Below are positions 53,696-63,251 of a stretch of DNA of 64,000 nucleotides, one piece after another. The DNA comes from Jonesia quinghaiensis DSM 15701 (GTDB lineage Bacteria > Actinomycetota > Actinomycetes > Actinomycetales > Cellulomonadaceae). Below the pieces are notes generated by a model. The model did not search any database, was not told the DNA's origin, and worked only from the letters and a program-made list of their open reading frames with translations. The stretch covers positions 310,001 to 374,000 of the forward strand of contig NZ_AUHN01000005.1 of assembly GCF_000423205.1 (NCBI RefSeq), written 5' to 3'. Each line of letters starts with the position of its first letter. Position 1 is the first letter of the stretch. A program made the position numbers and the translations under genes.

Positions 53696-54493
53696 GTGTC
53701 TTCTCCCGTGCGCACCTACCTGCGTGAACTCTCACTTCTCCTCGTTCCACAAAGCTGCCCAGGGTGCGGGCGCTACGACACCCCTTTGTGCGCCCGATGC
53801 GCGGCCCTGTTCAGTACCATGCCGCGCCGCGCCGACCATCTAGCGCCGCGACTTGTCCTCACTCCGGAAGGCGGAGATAGTGGTGTGACTGCTCATCATG
53901 CCCCACGAACCCGCCTGCCTGTCTGGGCTTGCGCCCCCTACCAGGGCCCGGTACGAGACGTCATCACCGCTTGGAAAGAACATGGCCGTGGTGACCTCAC
54001 CAATCCGCTCGTTGCGCTCGCCGGGGCGGCTGCCACGCAATTAGTGCAACAAGCCGCAGATGAGTTAAGCGTGAGCGACGGTGCGACTGTGGTCGTTCCA
54101 GTGCCATCTACCTCGACCGCAACGAGGCGCCGCGGATTTTCACCCTCCGCAGAACTTGCCCGTGTTGTTGCGCAAGCCCATCGCGAGGTTGGGCGGGACG
54201 CTGTTGTGATCCCGGCATTATCCACAGCGAAAAAATCAACACAAAAGACCCTCGATGCTCGTGATCGGTTTGCTAACCTCCACGGCGCTGTGCGCCTAAT
54301 TCACCGCCATCGTGACGTTATCGCCGCAGCGCAACGCATCATTCTTGTCGATGATGTTGTCACTACTGGGGCCACACTTGCCCACGGACTGTCTGCACTG
54401 GCACCCAGTACGGGGACTTTTGTCGCAGGGTTTGCCTTAGCCATCACGCCAGGAGCGAAATCGCGACAAGAACACTCGGGAAACACCACCTAA
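53696..54493 (+). CDS. ComF-family phosphoribosyltransferase
   Basis: 265 residues from a GTG. Zinc-ribbon-like CPGCGRYDTPLCARC at about 21-35 and the PRPP-binding loop RIILVDDVVTTGATL at about 214-228 define the ComF family, linked elsewhere to DNA uptake, although no other competence gene is seen here. A central WACAPYQGPVRDVITAWKEHGR block is typical. The gene contains a consensus DnaA box (54218-54226). Sits in the usual actinobacterial order lpqB-comF-hpf-secA. Confidence 0.93.
   Translation: MSSPVRTYLRELSLLLVPQSCPGCGRYDTPLCARCAALFSTMPRRADHLAPRLVLTPEGGDSGVTAHHAPRTRLPVWACAPYQGPVRDVITAWKEHGRGDLTNPLVALAGAAATQLVQQAADELSVSDGATVVVPVPSTSTATRRRGFSPSAELARVVAQAHREVGRDAVVIPALSTAKKSTQKTLDARDRFANLHGAVRLIHRHRDVIAAAQRIILVDDVVTTGATLAHGLSALAPSTGTFVAGFALAITPGAKSRQEHSGNTT
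54218..54226 (+). promoter_or_regulatory. Consensus DnaA box within comF
   Basis: TTATCCACA, identical to the general bacterial DnaA box consensus. It lies about 0.6 kb from the inverted pair upstream of comF. A chance match of 9 bp is quite possible in 64 kb. Confidence 0.4.
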
Positions 54494-54638
54494 CAAAGTG
54501 ACCACGGGCACATTACGGGGTACTGTAGTTTCACATCCCAGCACAGCAAGGGAGGTGATAGAACCCGCGTCCGCCAACGGAACGCACACAACATCGCCCC
54601 GGCGCTCAAGGAGCGCCCCTCACTCTCAGGAGGCCTTA
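54494..54638 (+). promoter_or_regulatory. Leader of the hpf gene with small hairpin
   Basis: 145 bp between comF and the hpf ATG. GGCGCTC-AAG-GAGCGCC (54601-54617) forms a perfect 7-bp hairpin 21 bp before the start, followed by AGGAGG as a strong ribosome binding site. TACTGT near 54521 could be a -10 box. It may influence mRNA stability or initiation. Confidence 0.5.
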
Positions 54639-55307
54639 ATGGAAATCGTCGTAGTGGGACGCCACACCGAAGTAGCTGACCGATTCCGCCAACACGCTGA
54701 AGAAAAACTCAGCAAGATTGCGCAGTACGCACCGACAGCACGGCGCGTCGATGTCGAAGTCACCCACGAATACAACCCGCGCCAATCCTCACGCAACGAA
54801 CGTGTGGAGTTGACCGTTCGGGACAAGGGCCCAGTCATTCGGGCTGAGGCAGCGTCAGACGATCGATTTGGGGCACTTGACCTCGCGCTCGACAAACTGC
54901 AAGAACGCCTGCGGCGTGCGCACGAGCGTAAACACACCTCAAAGCGTCGTATCCCGCGCAACCTTGATGTCCCCAAGGACATCGAAGCACTGGAAATGAT
55001 CCCTGAGATCACCGATGACACACCGTCAGAGCCGCAGACAGGCGTTCCACACCCCACCCAACCGGGTGAAACTGTGGAAGTGCAACGAGGTGACTCCCCA
55101 GTCATCATCCGCCAAAAATTGCACACCGCGAATGCGATGACCCTCGACGACGCCATCGACGAAATGGAACTTGTCGGCCACGACTTCTTCCTCTTCGTTG
55201 ACAGTGAGTCAAAACGACCATCTGTCGCCTACCGCCGGCGCGGTTGGACGTACGGTGTACTCGCACTCGACACTGCGTGCGACTGCGAAACCCCGCAGAA
55301 GCCATAA
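54639..55307 (+). CDS. hpf: Ribosome hibernation-promoting factor, long form
   Basis: 222 residues from the ATG at 54639, preceded by AGGAGG. N-terminal S30AE domain at about 1-100 (IVVVGRHTEVADRFRQHAEEKLSKI, then RAEAASDDRFGALDLALDKLQERL), linker, and C-terminal dimerisation domain at about 165-215 (IIRQKLHTANAMTLDDAIDEMEL, then FFLFVDSESKRPSVAYRRRGWTYGVL). The long form drives 100S ribosome dimers in stationary phase or stress. Confidence 0.95.
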   Translation: MEIVVVGRHTEVADRFRQHAEEKLSKIAQYAPTARRVDVEVTHEYNPRQSSRNERVELTVRDKGPVIRAEAASDDRFGALDLALDKLQERLRRAHERKHTSKRRIPRNLDVPKDIEALEMIPEITDDTPSEPQTGVPHPTQPGETVEVQRGDSPVIIRQKLHTANAMTLDDAIDEMELVGHDFFLFVDSESKRPSVAYRRRGWTYGVLALDTACDCETPQKP

Positions 55308-55314
55308 CCTCACT

Positions 55315-55352
55315 GGCGATGCCCACCTCCACGTTGGGGGGTGGGCATCGCC
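55315..55352 (+). terminator. Intrinsic-type terminator after hpf
   Basis: GGCGATGCCCACC (55315-55327) pairs perfectly with GGTGGGCATCGCC (55340-55352) around a 12-base loop, 8 bp after the hpf stop. The T-tract after it is poor. Confidence 0.8.
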
Positions 55353-55498
55353 ATGTCCTGTGCTCTACGCCCACGGCGTATTTTTTCCGGCCAGCGTGAC
55401 GTGTGTCCCCGTAAACCTGCAAAACCTAATACGATGGACAGTTGATTGCCCTTGCACAACGAGGTAAGGGACCGCACAGCTGACAACGGGAGTTCCGC

Positions 55499-58204
55499 GT
55501 GGCAAACATCCTGGAGAAAGTCCTCCGTTTTGGTGAGGGAAAGATCCTGAAGAAACTGAACGGCATCGCTCAGCAGGTGAACGCCCTCGAAGACCACTAC
55601 CAGGCTTTTACCGACGAAGAACTCCGCGAAGAAACAGAGCGGTTCAAAGAGGACATTGCCCAAGGCACCACCCTCGATTCCCTTCTTCCCCAAGCATTCG
55701 CGGTAGTCCGTGAAGCATCGTCGCGAACCCTTGGCCAACGTCACTACGACGTTCAGCTCATGGGTGGTGCAGCGTTGCACATGGGGAACATCGCCGAGAT
55801 GAAAACCGGTGAAGGTAAAACCCTGGTTGCAACACTGCCTGCGTACCTGAACGCACTGTCAGGTAAAGGCGTGCACATTGTCACTGTCAACGATTACTTG
55901 GCGCAGTACCAGTCCGACATCATGGGCCGTGTTTTCCGGTTCCTTGGGCTGACCACCGGGTGCATCGTTTCTGGTCAAGACCCTGCAACTCGCCGTGAAC
56001 AGTACGCCGCTGACATCACCTACGGCACAAACAATGAGTTCGGCTTTGACTACTTGCGCGACAACATGGCGTGGTCTGTGAAAGATCTTGTCCAGCGTGG
56101 CCACAACTTCTCTATTGTCGATGAAGTTGACTCGATCCTCATCGATGAAGCCCGTACCCCTCTGATCATCTCTGGACCATCAGACGGTGACATCAACAAG
56201 TGGTACACCGAGTTCGCCAAGGTTTCACGCCGCCTTACCGCTGGCGAAGACTACGAAGTGGACGAGAAAAAGCGCACCATCGGTATTCTCGAGCCAGGCA
56301 TCGAAAAGGTAGAAGACTACCTGGGCATCGACAACCTCTACGAATCTCTCAACACCCCGCTGATCGGGTTCCTCAACAACTCGATCAAAGCGAAAGAACT
56401 CTTCAAACGCGACAAAGACTATGTCGTGATGAACGGTGAAGTCATGATCGTTGACGAGCACACCGGGCGTATTCTCGCCGGGCGTCGCTACAACGAAGGC
56501 ATGCACCAGGCTATCGAAGCCAAAGAAAGCGTCACCATCAAGGCTGAGAACCAGACGCTGGCAACCATTACCCTGCAAAACTACTTCCGCCTGTATAACA
56601 ACCTGTCAGGTATGACCGGTACCGCAGACACCGAAGCTGCAGAGTTTAACTCCACCTACAACCTCGGTGTAGTTCCCATCCCCACGCACCGCCCAGTGCA
56701 ACGTGTAGATGGCTCCGACCTCATCTACAAAACAGAGATGGGGAAGTTCCAGGCTGTTGTCGAGGACATTGTTGAGCGTCACGCCAAAGGACAACCAGTC
56801 CTCGTGGGAACAACATCGGTGGAAAAATCTGAGTTGTTGTCCACCATGCTGAAGAAGCAAGGCGTGCCGCACGAGGTGCTTAACGCTAAGCAACACGCCC
56901 GTGAAGCAGCGATCATTGCGATGGCTGGGCGCAAGGGTGCGGTCACCGTTGCCACCAACATGGCTGGTCGTGGTACGGACATCATGCTTGGTGGTAACGC
57001 TGAGTTCACGGCTCACGCTGAACTCAAGCGCCGCGGGCTCGACCCGGTTGAACACGAAGATGAATACCAAGCGGCCTGGGACCAGGTGCTCGCCTCCGCT
57101 CAGCAAGCGGTGAAAGACGAACACGACGAAGTTGTTGAACTCGGCGGCTTGTACGTCCTAGGTACCGAGCGTCACGAGTCACGCCGTATCGACAACCAGT
57201 TGCGTGGTCGTTCTGGACGTCAGGGTGACCCTGGTGAATCCCGGTTCTACCTGTCCATGGAAGACGAATTGATGCGTCTCTTTGGTTCAGGGCTTGCCGA
57301 AGCGATGATGAACCGTGCCGGGTTCCCCGATGACATGCCACTGGAATCCAAAATGGTGTCCCGCGGTATTGCGTCCGCTCAGGGACAGGTGGAATCGCGC
57401 AACCTAGAAATCCGTAAGAACGTCCTTAAATACGATGACGTGATGTCCCGCCAGCGCACCGTCATTTATGACGAGCGCCGCCGTGTGCTTGAAGGCGAAG
57501 ACATGCAAGACCAAATTCAACACTTCATCACCGACGTCATCACGGCGTATGTGGAAGCCACCACGATCTCAAATGACCAAAACGAGTGGGACCTTGACGC
57601 CCTGTGGGCTTCCCTGAAATCTGTGTACCCCATCTCCATCACCATTGAGGAAGTGGAAGAGCAAGCTGGTGGGCGCACAAACATTAAGGCCAAGGAACTC
57701 CTTGAAGAGATCCTGTCCGATGCCCGGATCGCCTACGAGCGCCGTGAAGCAGAACTGGGTGCCGAGAACCTCCGTGACCTCGAACGTCGCATTGTGTTGT
57801 CTGTGGTTGACCGCAAGTGGCGTGAACACCTCTACGAGATGGACTACCTCAAAGAGGGAATCGGTTTGCGTGCTATGGCGCAACGTGACCCACTGGTGGA
57901 GTACCAGCGCGAAGGGTACGACATGTTCACCGCGATGCTGGAAGGCATCAAGGAAGAGTCTGTTGGCTTCTTGTACAACCTTCAGGTGAAGGTGGAGAAG
58001 AAGGAAATCGACATTGACGGTGACGGCATCCCTGACATCGAAGAGGACGTCATTGTTGCGAAGGGGCTTGATGAAAATCGCACCCCTCAGCGTCTGCAGT
58101 ATTCGTCATCTGATGGTTCAAGTGCGGGTGACTCTGAGGGTTCAGAGGGCAACAACCGTGCGGAGCGTCGCGCTAGTCAGAAGAAGGCTCGCCGCCGTAA
58201 GTAA
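55499..58204 (+). CDS. secA: Preprotein translocase ATPase SecA
   Basis: 901 residues from a GTG. Walker A MKTGEGKT (Lys107), [15 protein letters not shown] (DEAD-like Walker B), [24 protein letters not shown], and [25 protein letters not shown] of the second nucleotide-binding and cross-link regions are all present, followed by the helical wing and scaffold ([16 protein letters not shown]). The C-terminus ends in a basic [13 protein letters not shown] stretch without the CxCxSG zinc-binding cysteines, as usual for actinobacterial SecA1. It drives Sec export, including that of the secreted wall proteins here. Confidence 0.98.
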   Translation: MANILEKVLRFGEGKILKKLNGIAQQVNALEDHYQAFTDEELREETERFKEDIAQGTTLDSLLPQAFAVVREASSRTLGQRHYDVQLMGGAALHMGNIAEMKTGEGKTLVATLPAYLNALSGKGVHIVTVNDYLAQYQSDIMGRVFRFLGLTTGCIVSGQDPATRREQYAADITYGTNNEFGFDYLRDNMAWSVKDLVQRGHNFSIVDEVDSILIDEARTPLIISGPSDGDINKWYTEFAKVSRRLTAGEDYEVDEKKRTIGILEPGIEKVEDYLGIDNLYESLNTPLIGFLNNSIKAKELFKRDKDYVVMNGEVMIVDEHTGRILAGRRYNEGMHQAIEAKESVTIKAENQTLATITLQNYFRLYNNLSGMTGTADTEAAEFNSTYNLGVVPIPTHRPVQRVDGSDLIYKTEMGKFQAVVEDIVERHAKGQPVLVGTTSVEKSELLSTMLKKQGVPHEVLNAKQHAREAAIIAMAGRKGAVTVATNMAGRGTDIMLGGNAEFTAHAELKRRGLDPVEHEDEYQAAWDQVLASAQQAVKDEHDEVVELGGLYVLGTERHESRRIDNQLRGRSGRQGDPGESRFYLSMEDELMRLFGSGLAEAMMNRAGFPDDMPLESKMVSRGIASAQGQVESRNLEIRKNVLKYDDVMSRQRTVIYDERRRVLEGEDMQDQIQHFITDVITAYVEATTISNDQNEWDLDALWASLKSVYPISITIEEVEEQAGGRTNIKAKELLEEILSDARIAYERREAELGAENLRDLERRIVLSVVDRKWREHLYEMDYLKEGIGLRAMAQRDPLVEYQREGYDMFTAMLEGIKEESVGFLYNLQVKVEKKEIDIDGDGIPDIEEDVIVAKGLDENRTPQRLQYSSSDGSSAGDSEGSEGNNRAERRASQKKARRRK

Positions 58205-58220
58205 CACATAGAAGCACTAA

Positions 58221-58272
58221 CAACGCCTTCGGGGTGTGACACATGTTTATGTGTCACACCCCGAAGGCGTTG
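58221..58272. terminator. Strong hairpin after secA
   Basis: Perfect 23-bp arms (58221-58243 and 58250-58272) with a 6-base loop, 16 bp after the secA stop and 55 bp before the stop of the convergent Rv3235-like gene. Likely a bidirectional terminator. Confidence 0.9.
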
Positions 58273-58327
58273 TCGTGTTTGTCGGCCTACGTGGTGGGTA
58301 ACTACCCGCCGCACAGGGCGGTGGGTG

Positions 58328-58780
58328 TTAGCCGATGAGGAGATCAACGGCGCGCCAGCGGCCACGGTGTTCTTCCACCCGCAGAGCAACGGCGCGTACT
58401 CGGGGGCCATCAGCGATCACAACGGTTGCCTCGGCAGCGATGGGGGAGACCCGTTCAACACGCGCCCGCACAACTCGCACAGGTTTCTTCCCGCCCTGCG
58501 ATGCATCGTTCATGGTGGAGCGTACGTGGGCCCGCGCACTGAGGGATTCGAGAATGTGCGGTGCCAACCATTGAGTGAGCTGGTGGACGGGGCGGATGCC
58601 GTGGAAGGCTTCCACGGCGCTTCGTGCTACCGCGCAGCAGAGTGCTGTTGGGTCACTGAGTTTTTCTCCGCGAGCGTGACGTTCTGCGAGGGGAGTGTCG
58701 TCACTGTGTGCGAGCATGGCGCGGACCTCGTCGAGAACTGGAGCGTCAGGCATGATGGGGGCGTCGAGTACGGCAGTCAT
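58328..58780 (-). CDS. Rv3235 family protein
   Basis: 150 residues from the ATG at 58780, which has GAGG six bases upstream; an ATG at 58792 overlaps the LysM gene stop. The core ALCCAVARSAVEAFHGIRPVHQLTQWLAPHILESLSAR and the end VRAVALRVEEHRGRWRAVDLLIG match the short actinobacterial Rv3235 family found beside secA. Function unknown. Co-transcribed with the LysM gene. Confidence 0.88.
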   Translation of the reverse strand: MTAVLDAPIMPDAPVLDEVRAMLAHSDDTPLAERHARGEKLSDPTALCCAVARSAVEAFHGIRPVHQLTQWLAPHILESLSARAHVRSTMNDASQGGKKPVRVVRARVERVSPIAAEATVVIADGPRVRAVALRVEEHRGRWRAVDLLIG

Positions 58781-58788
58781 GGTGGTCC

Positions 58789-59985
58789 TCATTTCGCAGT
58801 GGCGTTGCTGGTGGCGGAGTTCAGGGTGGTGGGAATGGTGATGACCGTTCCCGGGGTGATGTTGTTGGGGTCCTCACCGATGACATCTCGGTTTGCTTCA
58901 TACACCGCTGGCCATGCCGCGGCGATCTCAGCGTTGGTTGCACCCTCTGGCAGTGCGGCACTGGTGATGCTCCACAGAGAATCGCCTGCAGCCACCCGCA
59001 ACTCGCTTGGAGCATCTTGCCCCGTGGAGGTGTCGGTGTCGGTGGCAGTTGTGGTGCTGGCGGTGGGAATCTCGGCGAGCATCAGCAGGCTGACGCTGCT
59101 GTTTTGCGTGCTGTGTCGGGTCGTGTCTGTGGAGGTAGCTTGCGATGTGTGAGCTGCAGGCGTGTGTGTCGCCGCCTGGGTGGTGGCGCCGTTTGGTTGA
59201 GATGTTGTGGCTTTTTCAGCGTCCGATTCAGCGCCGGGTTCCCCTGCTTTGTCAGCGATTGATTCGCTGTCGGCAAACGAGGGGATGTCCGTAGCTGCAG
59301 GGCTGGTGTTTGTGCCACTACCAGTAGTTTCGCCGTCAGTCTCTGGTGTGTGTTGCTCAGGGGTGCTCTGTTCTGGCGCTGGTTTTTGGTCGGTTGTTCC
59401 TGCGGAGTCTTCGGCGCTGTCAGGAGTGTTGATCTCAGAATCGTTGTCCGTGGCCTGTTCTGAGGTGTCTGCCTGCGTGGTGTCTTCGTCAGTGGTGTCA
59501 CCAGATTCAGTGTCACTTGCCCCGCCCAGGAAGGTGAGCGGTGTGGCTGTACCTGTGACGTCGGTTGCTTGTTGGGTGGAACTGGTGGGGGCGGAGTCGG
59601 CGAGCATGGGGGCTGCTGTGGCGGGCACCGCACCAAACGCGAGTGTCATGCCTGCGGCTGAAGCGAGCATCGCCCGTGCTGAACGTGAACCGTAGCGTTG
59701 GACAAGTGCTCTGGCGCTGCGTCCCACCATGCTGGTGGTGCCTGCAGCGAGTGCTGCAAGGACGAGAAGGTATGACAGAGCCCACCACACCGCGGCGATT
59801 GCGCCCACTGCCATGACAAACAGTTCGATAACGGTGCGTAGTTGTGTGTCAACGGAGGCAGTCCCGGAGACGATGCTGTCCACATCGCCCAGCAGCATGC
59901 TCAGTCGGAGAGTGAAGAGGCAGGTTGCTGCGCTAGCGAGTGCTGCGCCTAGGCCTGCTTTTGCGGCAACTGCGGTGGTGTTCAT
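58789..59985 (-). CDS. LysM-domain membrane-anchored protein
   Basis: 398 residues from the ATG at 59985. Three hydrophobic segments in the first 130 residues are followed by a long Thr/Ser/Glu/Pro-rich low-complexity region (about 130-330) that could span the wall. A single LysM domain ends the protein: LRVAAGDSLWSITSAALPEG, then EIAAAWPAVYEANRDVIGEDPNNITPGTVITIP. LysM binds GlcNAc-containing glycan, so the protein may tether membrane and peptidoglycan. It overlaps the Rv3235-like gene in the same transcript. The divergent region upstream holds phased repeats. Confidence 0.87.
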   Translation of the reverse strand: MNTTAVAAKAGLGAALASAATCLFTLRLSMLLGDVDSIVSGTASVDTQLRTVIELFVMAVGAIAAVWWALSYLLVLAALAAGTTSMVGRSARALVQRYGSRSARAMLASAAGMTLAFGAVPATAAPMLADSAPTSSTQQATDVTGTATPLTFLGGASDTESGDTTDEDTTQADTSEQATDNDSEINTPDSAEDSAGTTDQKPAPEQSTPEQHTPETDGETTGSGTNTSPAATDIPSFADSESIADKAGEPGAESDAEKATTSQPNGATTQAATHTPAAHTSQATSTDTTRHSTQNSSVSLLMLAEIPTASTTTATDTDTSTGQDAPSELRVAAGDSLWSITSAALPEGATNAEIAAAWPAVYEANRDVIGEDPNNITPGTVITIPTTLNSATSNATAK

Positions 59986-60047
59986 GAGGTGCTGTGTCTC
60001 CTTGGGGTGGGGGCGATCAGAGAACTGATGTCCCCGCCTAACCCTCG

Positions 60048-60087
60048 TTGATGTTGTTTGATGTAGTTTGATGAAACTAGATGTTTC
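60048..60087. promoter_or_regulatory. Four phased 10-bp repeats upstream of the LysM gene
   Basis: GATG recurs at 60050, 60060, 60070 and 60080, exactly 10 bp apart, within a unit like TTTGATGTNG. Sites one helical turn apart on the same DNA face suggest cooperative protein binding in the divergent promoter between the LysM gene and the gene at 60159. Confidence 0.6.
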
Positions 60088-60158
60088 TTGGTTTGTCCAG
60101 TCCTGGGCATGGTGTGGAAGAATCCTGAACGCACACTGACAGCAGAAAAGAGGCACAG

Positions 60159-60725
60159 ATGGACCGGTGGTCAACGCTGTTTCGGGATCTCGAAACGGCA
60201 CTGGAAGCTGAAAGCGAAGGCGACATCGTCGGAGCTGCAGATGAGCTGCGACGTGCAGAAATATCCCGGATCGCCCTCTGGCAACGCCTCTTAGCAGGGC
60301 AAGGGAAAACAGTGACAGTGCGAACGACGCACGGAGGTTACGTGCACGGCACCGTCCTCGATGCCCAACCACAGTGGGTACTTCTCACCGCTGCAGGTAG
60401 GGACAACGTCGTCCCGATCGCACGCATCGCAACAATCACAGGTTTACAGGGAGCTGTCCCCGAAGAAAGTGTTTACGGGCAAGACAACGCGCTACGGCGC
60501 ACCCGAGAAATCACCATTCCCAGAATGCTCAGAGAACTAGCCGCACGCAGGGCATACCTGACCGTTAACTGTGCCGGGCACACAGAACAGGGCTACGCAC
60601 TCGATGTCCACGCAGACACCATCGACCTCGCAGTGAAATCAGCGCCAGGTGTGATGGGCGGGCAGTCATTTACCACCGTCGCGGTGGCGCTACCCAGTAT
60701 TGATTGGATTGCCCTCGACTCATAG
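60159..60725 (+). CDS. Conserved hypothetical protein with an Sm-like beta segment
   Basis: 188 residues. An acidic helical N-terminus (FRDLETALEAESEGD, then AADELRRAEISRIALWQRLLA) leads into a beta-rich part: KTVTVRTTHGGYVHGTVLDAQPQWVLLTAAGR, DNVVPIARIATITGL, which resembles an Sm/Hfq-like or other small-barrel fold. No membrane segment. Homologues in related actinobacteria near secA are, from memory, annotated without function. Likely cytoplasmic. Confidence 0.78.
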   Translation: MDRWSTLFRDLETALEAESEGDIVGAADELRRAEISRIALWQRLLAGQGKTVTVRTTHGGYVHGTVLDAQPQWVLLTAAGRDNVVPIARIATITGLQGAVPEESVYGQDNALRRTREITIPRMLRELAARRAYLTVNCAGHTEQGYALDVHADTIDLAVKSAPGVMGGQSFTTVAVALPSIDWIALDS

Positions 60726-60781
60726 AAGCAACCGATGTGTTCACGCCACCCATCACCCATGACGGGGAGCGCTCCCCGGAA

Positions 60782-60997
60782 CTACTCCTCAAACTCACCA
60801 GCAGCAACGCGAGCGCGAGTTTCGTCATATTTCCGTTGGATGTACCCCTCCAACTCACTCGCCTCGACGCGCCACTGGCCACGCCCTCCCACCTGGATAG
60901 CAGGGAGTTCGCCAGAGCGAACCAGGGCGTAAGCCTGGGCTGAGGAGATGTTCAACACCTCAGTTACGTCAGCGAGTGTCAGAAAGCGCGATGCCAT
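60782..60997 (-). CDS. Small excisionase/BldC-type helix-turn-helix protein
   Basis: 71 residues from the ATG at 60997. The compact winged HTH reads FLTLADVTEVLNISSAQAYALVRSGELPAIQVGGRGQWRVEASELEGYIQR, as in MerR-like excisionase-family DNA-binding domains; actinobacterial versions such as BldC are developmental or global regulators rather than phage factors. There is no integrase nearby. Convergent with the preceding gene and divergent from the CpaB-like gene. Confidence 0.88.
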   Translation of the reverse strand: MASRFLTLADVTEVLNISSAQAYALVRSGELPAIQVGGRGQWRVEASELEGYIQRKYDETRARVAAGEFEE

Positions 60998-61131
60998 AGC
61001 ACTAGTGTGGCATGGAGAGGCATGCCCATGTTGTTTTTCCACAGGTCTGCGGTTACATGAATATGCTGCGTGGCCACCCGATATGGTGAGAGCCGTTCCA
61101 GCAACCGCCCCCCATCATGAAGGACATACCT

Positions 61132-61863
61132 ATGCCACAGGCTGCCCCTGCAGTGTCCGGCACCCCTGCCGCATTCACTGCCCCCCGTATGCGTCAACCA
61201 AGCCTCAAAGATCCCCGGTTAAGCATCGGCATAGTTCTTGTTGCCCTTTCTGTATGGCTCGGAGCCTGGGCATTAGACACCGGGCGCACCCTCGAAACGG
61301 CATACATCCCCGCCCGCACCATCCAAGCCGGTGAGGAAATCACCGCAAACGACCTACAACCCATCGACGTTGAACTCGGCCAACAACTCAGCAGCTACCT
61401 CACCCCGGAGAACCTCACACCAGGCAGCGTCGCCCTCGAACCGTTACGCCAAGGCCAACTCATCCCCATCGTCGCCACCGGCAGCCCCGACGATGTCACC
61501 TCCCGCATCATCGCTGTGCCCATCACCGGGCAACTACCGGCTCAAGTCAACGCAGGCAGCATCGTAGACCTATGGTTTGCCCCCGCCCAAGACAACACCG
61601 GCGAAACCGAAGACCCAACCTCAGTGGCCACCGGCCTCACAGTGGCACAAATCCCAGAAGAAGGCGGAGCCTTCGGTGTGGGCACCAACTCATACCTGCA
61701 CGTTGTCGTGCCAGAAGACAACATCGCTGACGTCCTTGCCGCAACCCAAACCAAAGGCGCCCTGACCGCACTACCCGTGCCACACACCACCCCCCAAGCA
61801 CCAAGTGGCAGCACAGAAGACACAACCACCACCGGTACCGACACCGAGGGGGACAATTCATGA
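61132..61863 (+). CDS. SAF-domain protein, CpaB/RcpC-like
   Basis: 243 residues from the ATG at 61132 (AAGGAC seven bases upstream); ATG 61117 is an alternative. One membrane helix at about 26-46 (SIGIVLVALSVWLGAWAL) precedes a SAF domain (about 54-115: AYIPARTIQAGEEITANDLQPIDVEL, then LTPGSVALEPLRQGQLIPI), then an RcpC-like beta region and a Thr-rich tail. CpaB/RcpC proteins assemble Flp/Tad pili. The CpaE-like gene follows with ATGA overlap; no CpaF, TadB or pilin gene is in view. Confidence 0.87.
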   Translation: MPQAAPAVSGTPAAFTAPRMRQPSLKDPRLSIGIVLVALSVWLGAWALDTGRTLETAYIPARTIQAGEEITANDLQPIDVELGQQLSSYLTPENLTPGSVALEPLRQGQLIPIVATGSPDDVTSRIIAVPITGQLPAQVNAGSIVDLWFAPAQDNTGETEDPTSVATGLTVAQIPEEGGAFGVGTNSYLHVVVPEDNIADVLAATQTKGALTALPVPHTTPQAPSGSTEDTTTTGTDTEGDNS

Positions 61864-63233
61864 CCACCCACGACGTCCACACCACACCACTACGGGTCCT
61901 CACCGCCATCACCTCAGCGCAAGAACCAGCCATCATTGAGTTGCTTTCGCGCCAACGCACCACCATCGACATCGTGCGCCGCTGCGCAGACATGACAGAA
62001 GCCCGCGGGTACGCAGGGGCAGGGATCGCCAACGCGATCATCATGAGCTCCGACTTCCCCGGCTTCGACCGCAGCGCAGTCGATGCCTTCGCTACACACA
62101 ACGTCACCCTGGTGGTCCTCAACAACCCTGACGACCAATACTCCACACAACGCCTCGCCGCGCTTGGAGTACGCCACACACTGACCTACAAAGACGTCTC
62201 CACCCGCCTCATCGACACCCTCACCAAGGCGCACACCACCCCAACCACCAACGAAGACCTCCCCATCGAGTGGACCAGTTCCCGCGAAAACCACAACCTC
62301 ACCCTCGAACCGCCAACCACCAACGGGCGCATCATCGCAGTATGGGGAACACACGGAGCACCAGGGCGTTCAACACTCACCACCAACCTCGCCTACGGTC
62401 TCGCACACCGAAACCAACTCACCAAACGCCGCCGTAAAACAAACCCCACCCCAGAAACCGCAACCTCCGCAATCATCGTCGACGCAGACACCCAATCCCC
62501 ATCCATCACCCAAGCCCTCGGACTCCTCGACGAATCCTCCGGCCTTGCACAAGCCTGCCGTGCCGCCAGCCAAGGACTCCTCAACACCCGCGCACTCACC
62601 AAATACCTCGCCGGAATCACCCCACAACTCGGCGTGCTGACCGGCCTACCCCGCGCATCGCGGTGGCCTGAACTCTCCGCACCCAACCTAGAAACAGTCT
62701 TCACTGCAGCCCGCACAGCCGCCCACTGGACCCTCGTTGACTGCGCCCCAGACATCGACGAAGACGACTTCGCAGCATTCGACCCGCGCGCACCACGACG
62801 CAACGCAGCAACCACCACCAGCCTCCACCACGCCGACCTCATCCTGGTCACCGGAACCGGCGACCCCGTGGGAACCACCCGCATGGTCCGAGCACTCGAT
62901 ACGATCTCCACCAACCCCGACCTCGCGCACATTCCCCGCATAGTCGTCGTCAACAAAGTACGCTCCACCACCGCAGGACCCTCCAGCCCTCGAGGTATCC
63001 GCCTCGCACTGTCACGGTTCACCCAAGAACTCCCACCAGTCCTCCTCTCCGACGCCCCAGCGCTCGCAGATAAAGCACTCATGAATGGGCGAGTAATACT
63101 TGAAGAGTCACCAAACTCAGGGCTTGGGAAAGAACTGGTCGCACTGATTGATCTGATCGTTGCAGGGTTCGGCGACCAAGCTCAGGCGCCCGCCCCGCAA
63201 GCTGCGGAACCAGTGGCAGCAGGCGCGGTGTGA
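61860..63233 (+). CDS. CpaE-like P-loop ATPase
   Basis: 457 residues. An N-terminal receiver-like region of about 120 residues without a clear phosphoacceptor is followed by a MinD/ParA-type ATPase beginning IIAVWGTHGAPGRSTLTTNLAYGLA. The Walker A loop reads GTHGAPGRST, lacking the Lys of standard P-loops, as in CpaE-type proteins. Later strands: AIIVDADTQSPSITQALGL, WTLVDCAPDIDEDDF and ADLILVTGTGDPVGTTRMVRAL. Probably involved with the CpaB-like protein in positioning a Tad-type apparatus or similar. Confidence 0.87.
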   Translation: MTTHDVHTTPLRVLTAITSAQEPAIIELLSRQRTTIDIVRRCADMTEARGYAGAGIANAIIMSSDFPGFDRSAVDAFATHNVTLVVLNNPDDQYSTQRLAALGVRHTLTYKDVSTRLIDTLTKAHTTPTTNEDLPIEWTSSRENHNLTLEPPTTNGRIIAVWGTHGAPGRSTLTTNLAYGLAHRNQLTKRRRKTNPTPETATSAIIVDADTQSPSITQALGLLDESSGLAQACRAASQGLLNTRALTKYLAGITPQLGVLTGLPRASRWPELSAPNLETVFTAARTAAHWTLVDCAPDIDEDDFAAFDPRAPRRNAATTTSLHHADLILVTGTGDPVGTTRMVRALDTISTNPDLAHIPRIVVVNKVRSTTAGPSSPRGIRLALSRFTQELPPVLLSDAPALADKALMNGRVILEESPNSGLGKELVALIDLIVAGFGDQAQAPAPQAAEPVAAGAV

Positions 63234-63251
63234 AGGTGGCACACTTGAGAC

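Noticed and set aside
60782-60997. Excisionase-like gene as a sign of a prophage or integrative element
   Set aside because: No integrase, phage gene, att repeats or tRNA nearby; BldC-like proteins of this fold are normal chromosomal regulators in actinobacteria.
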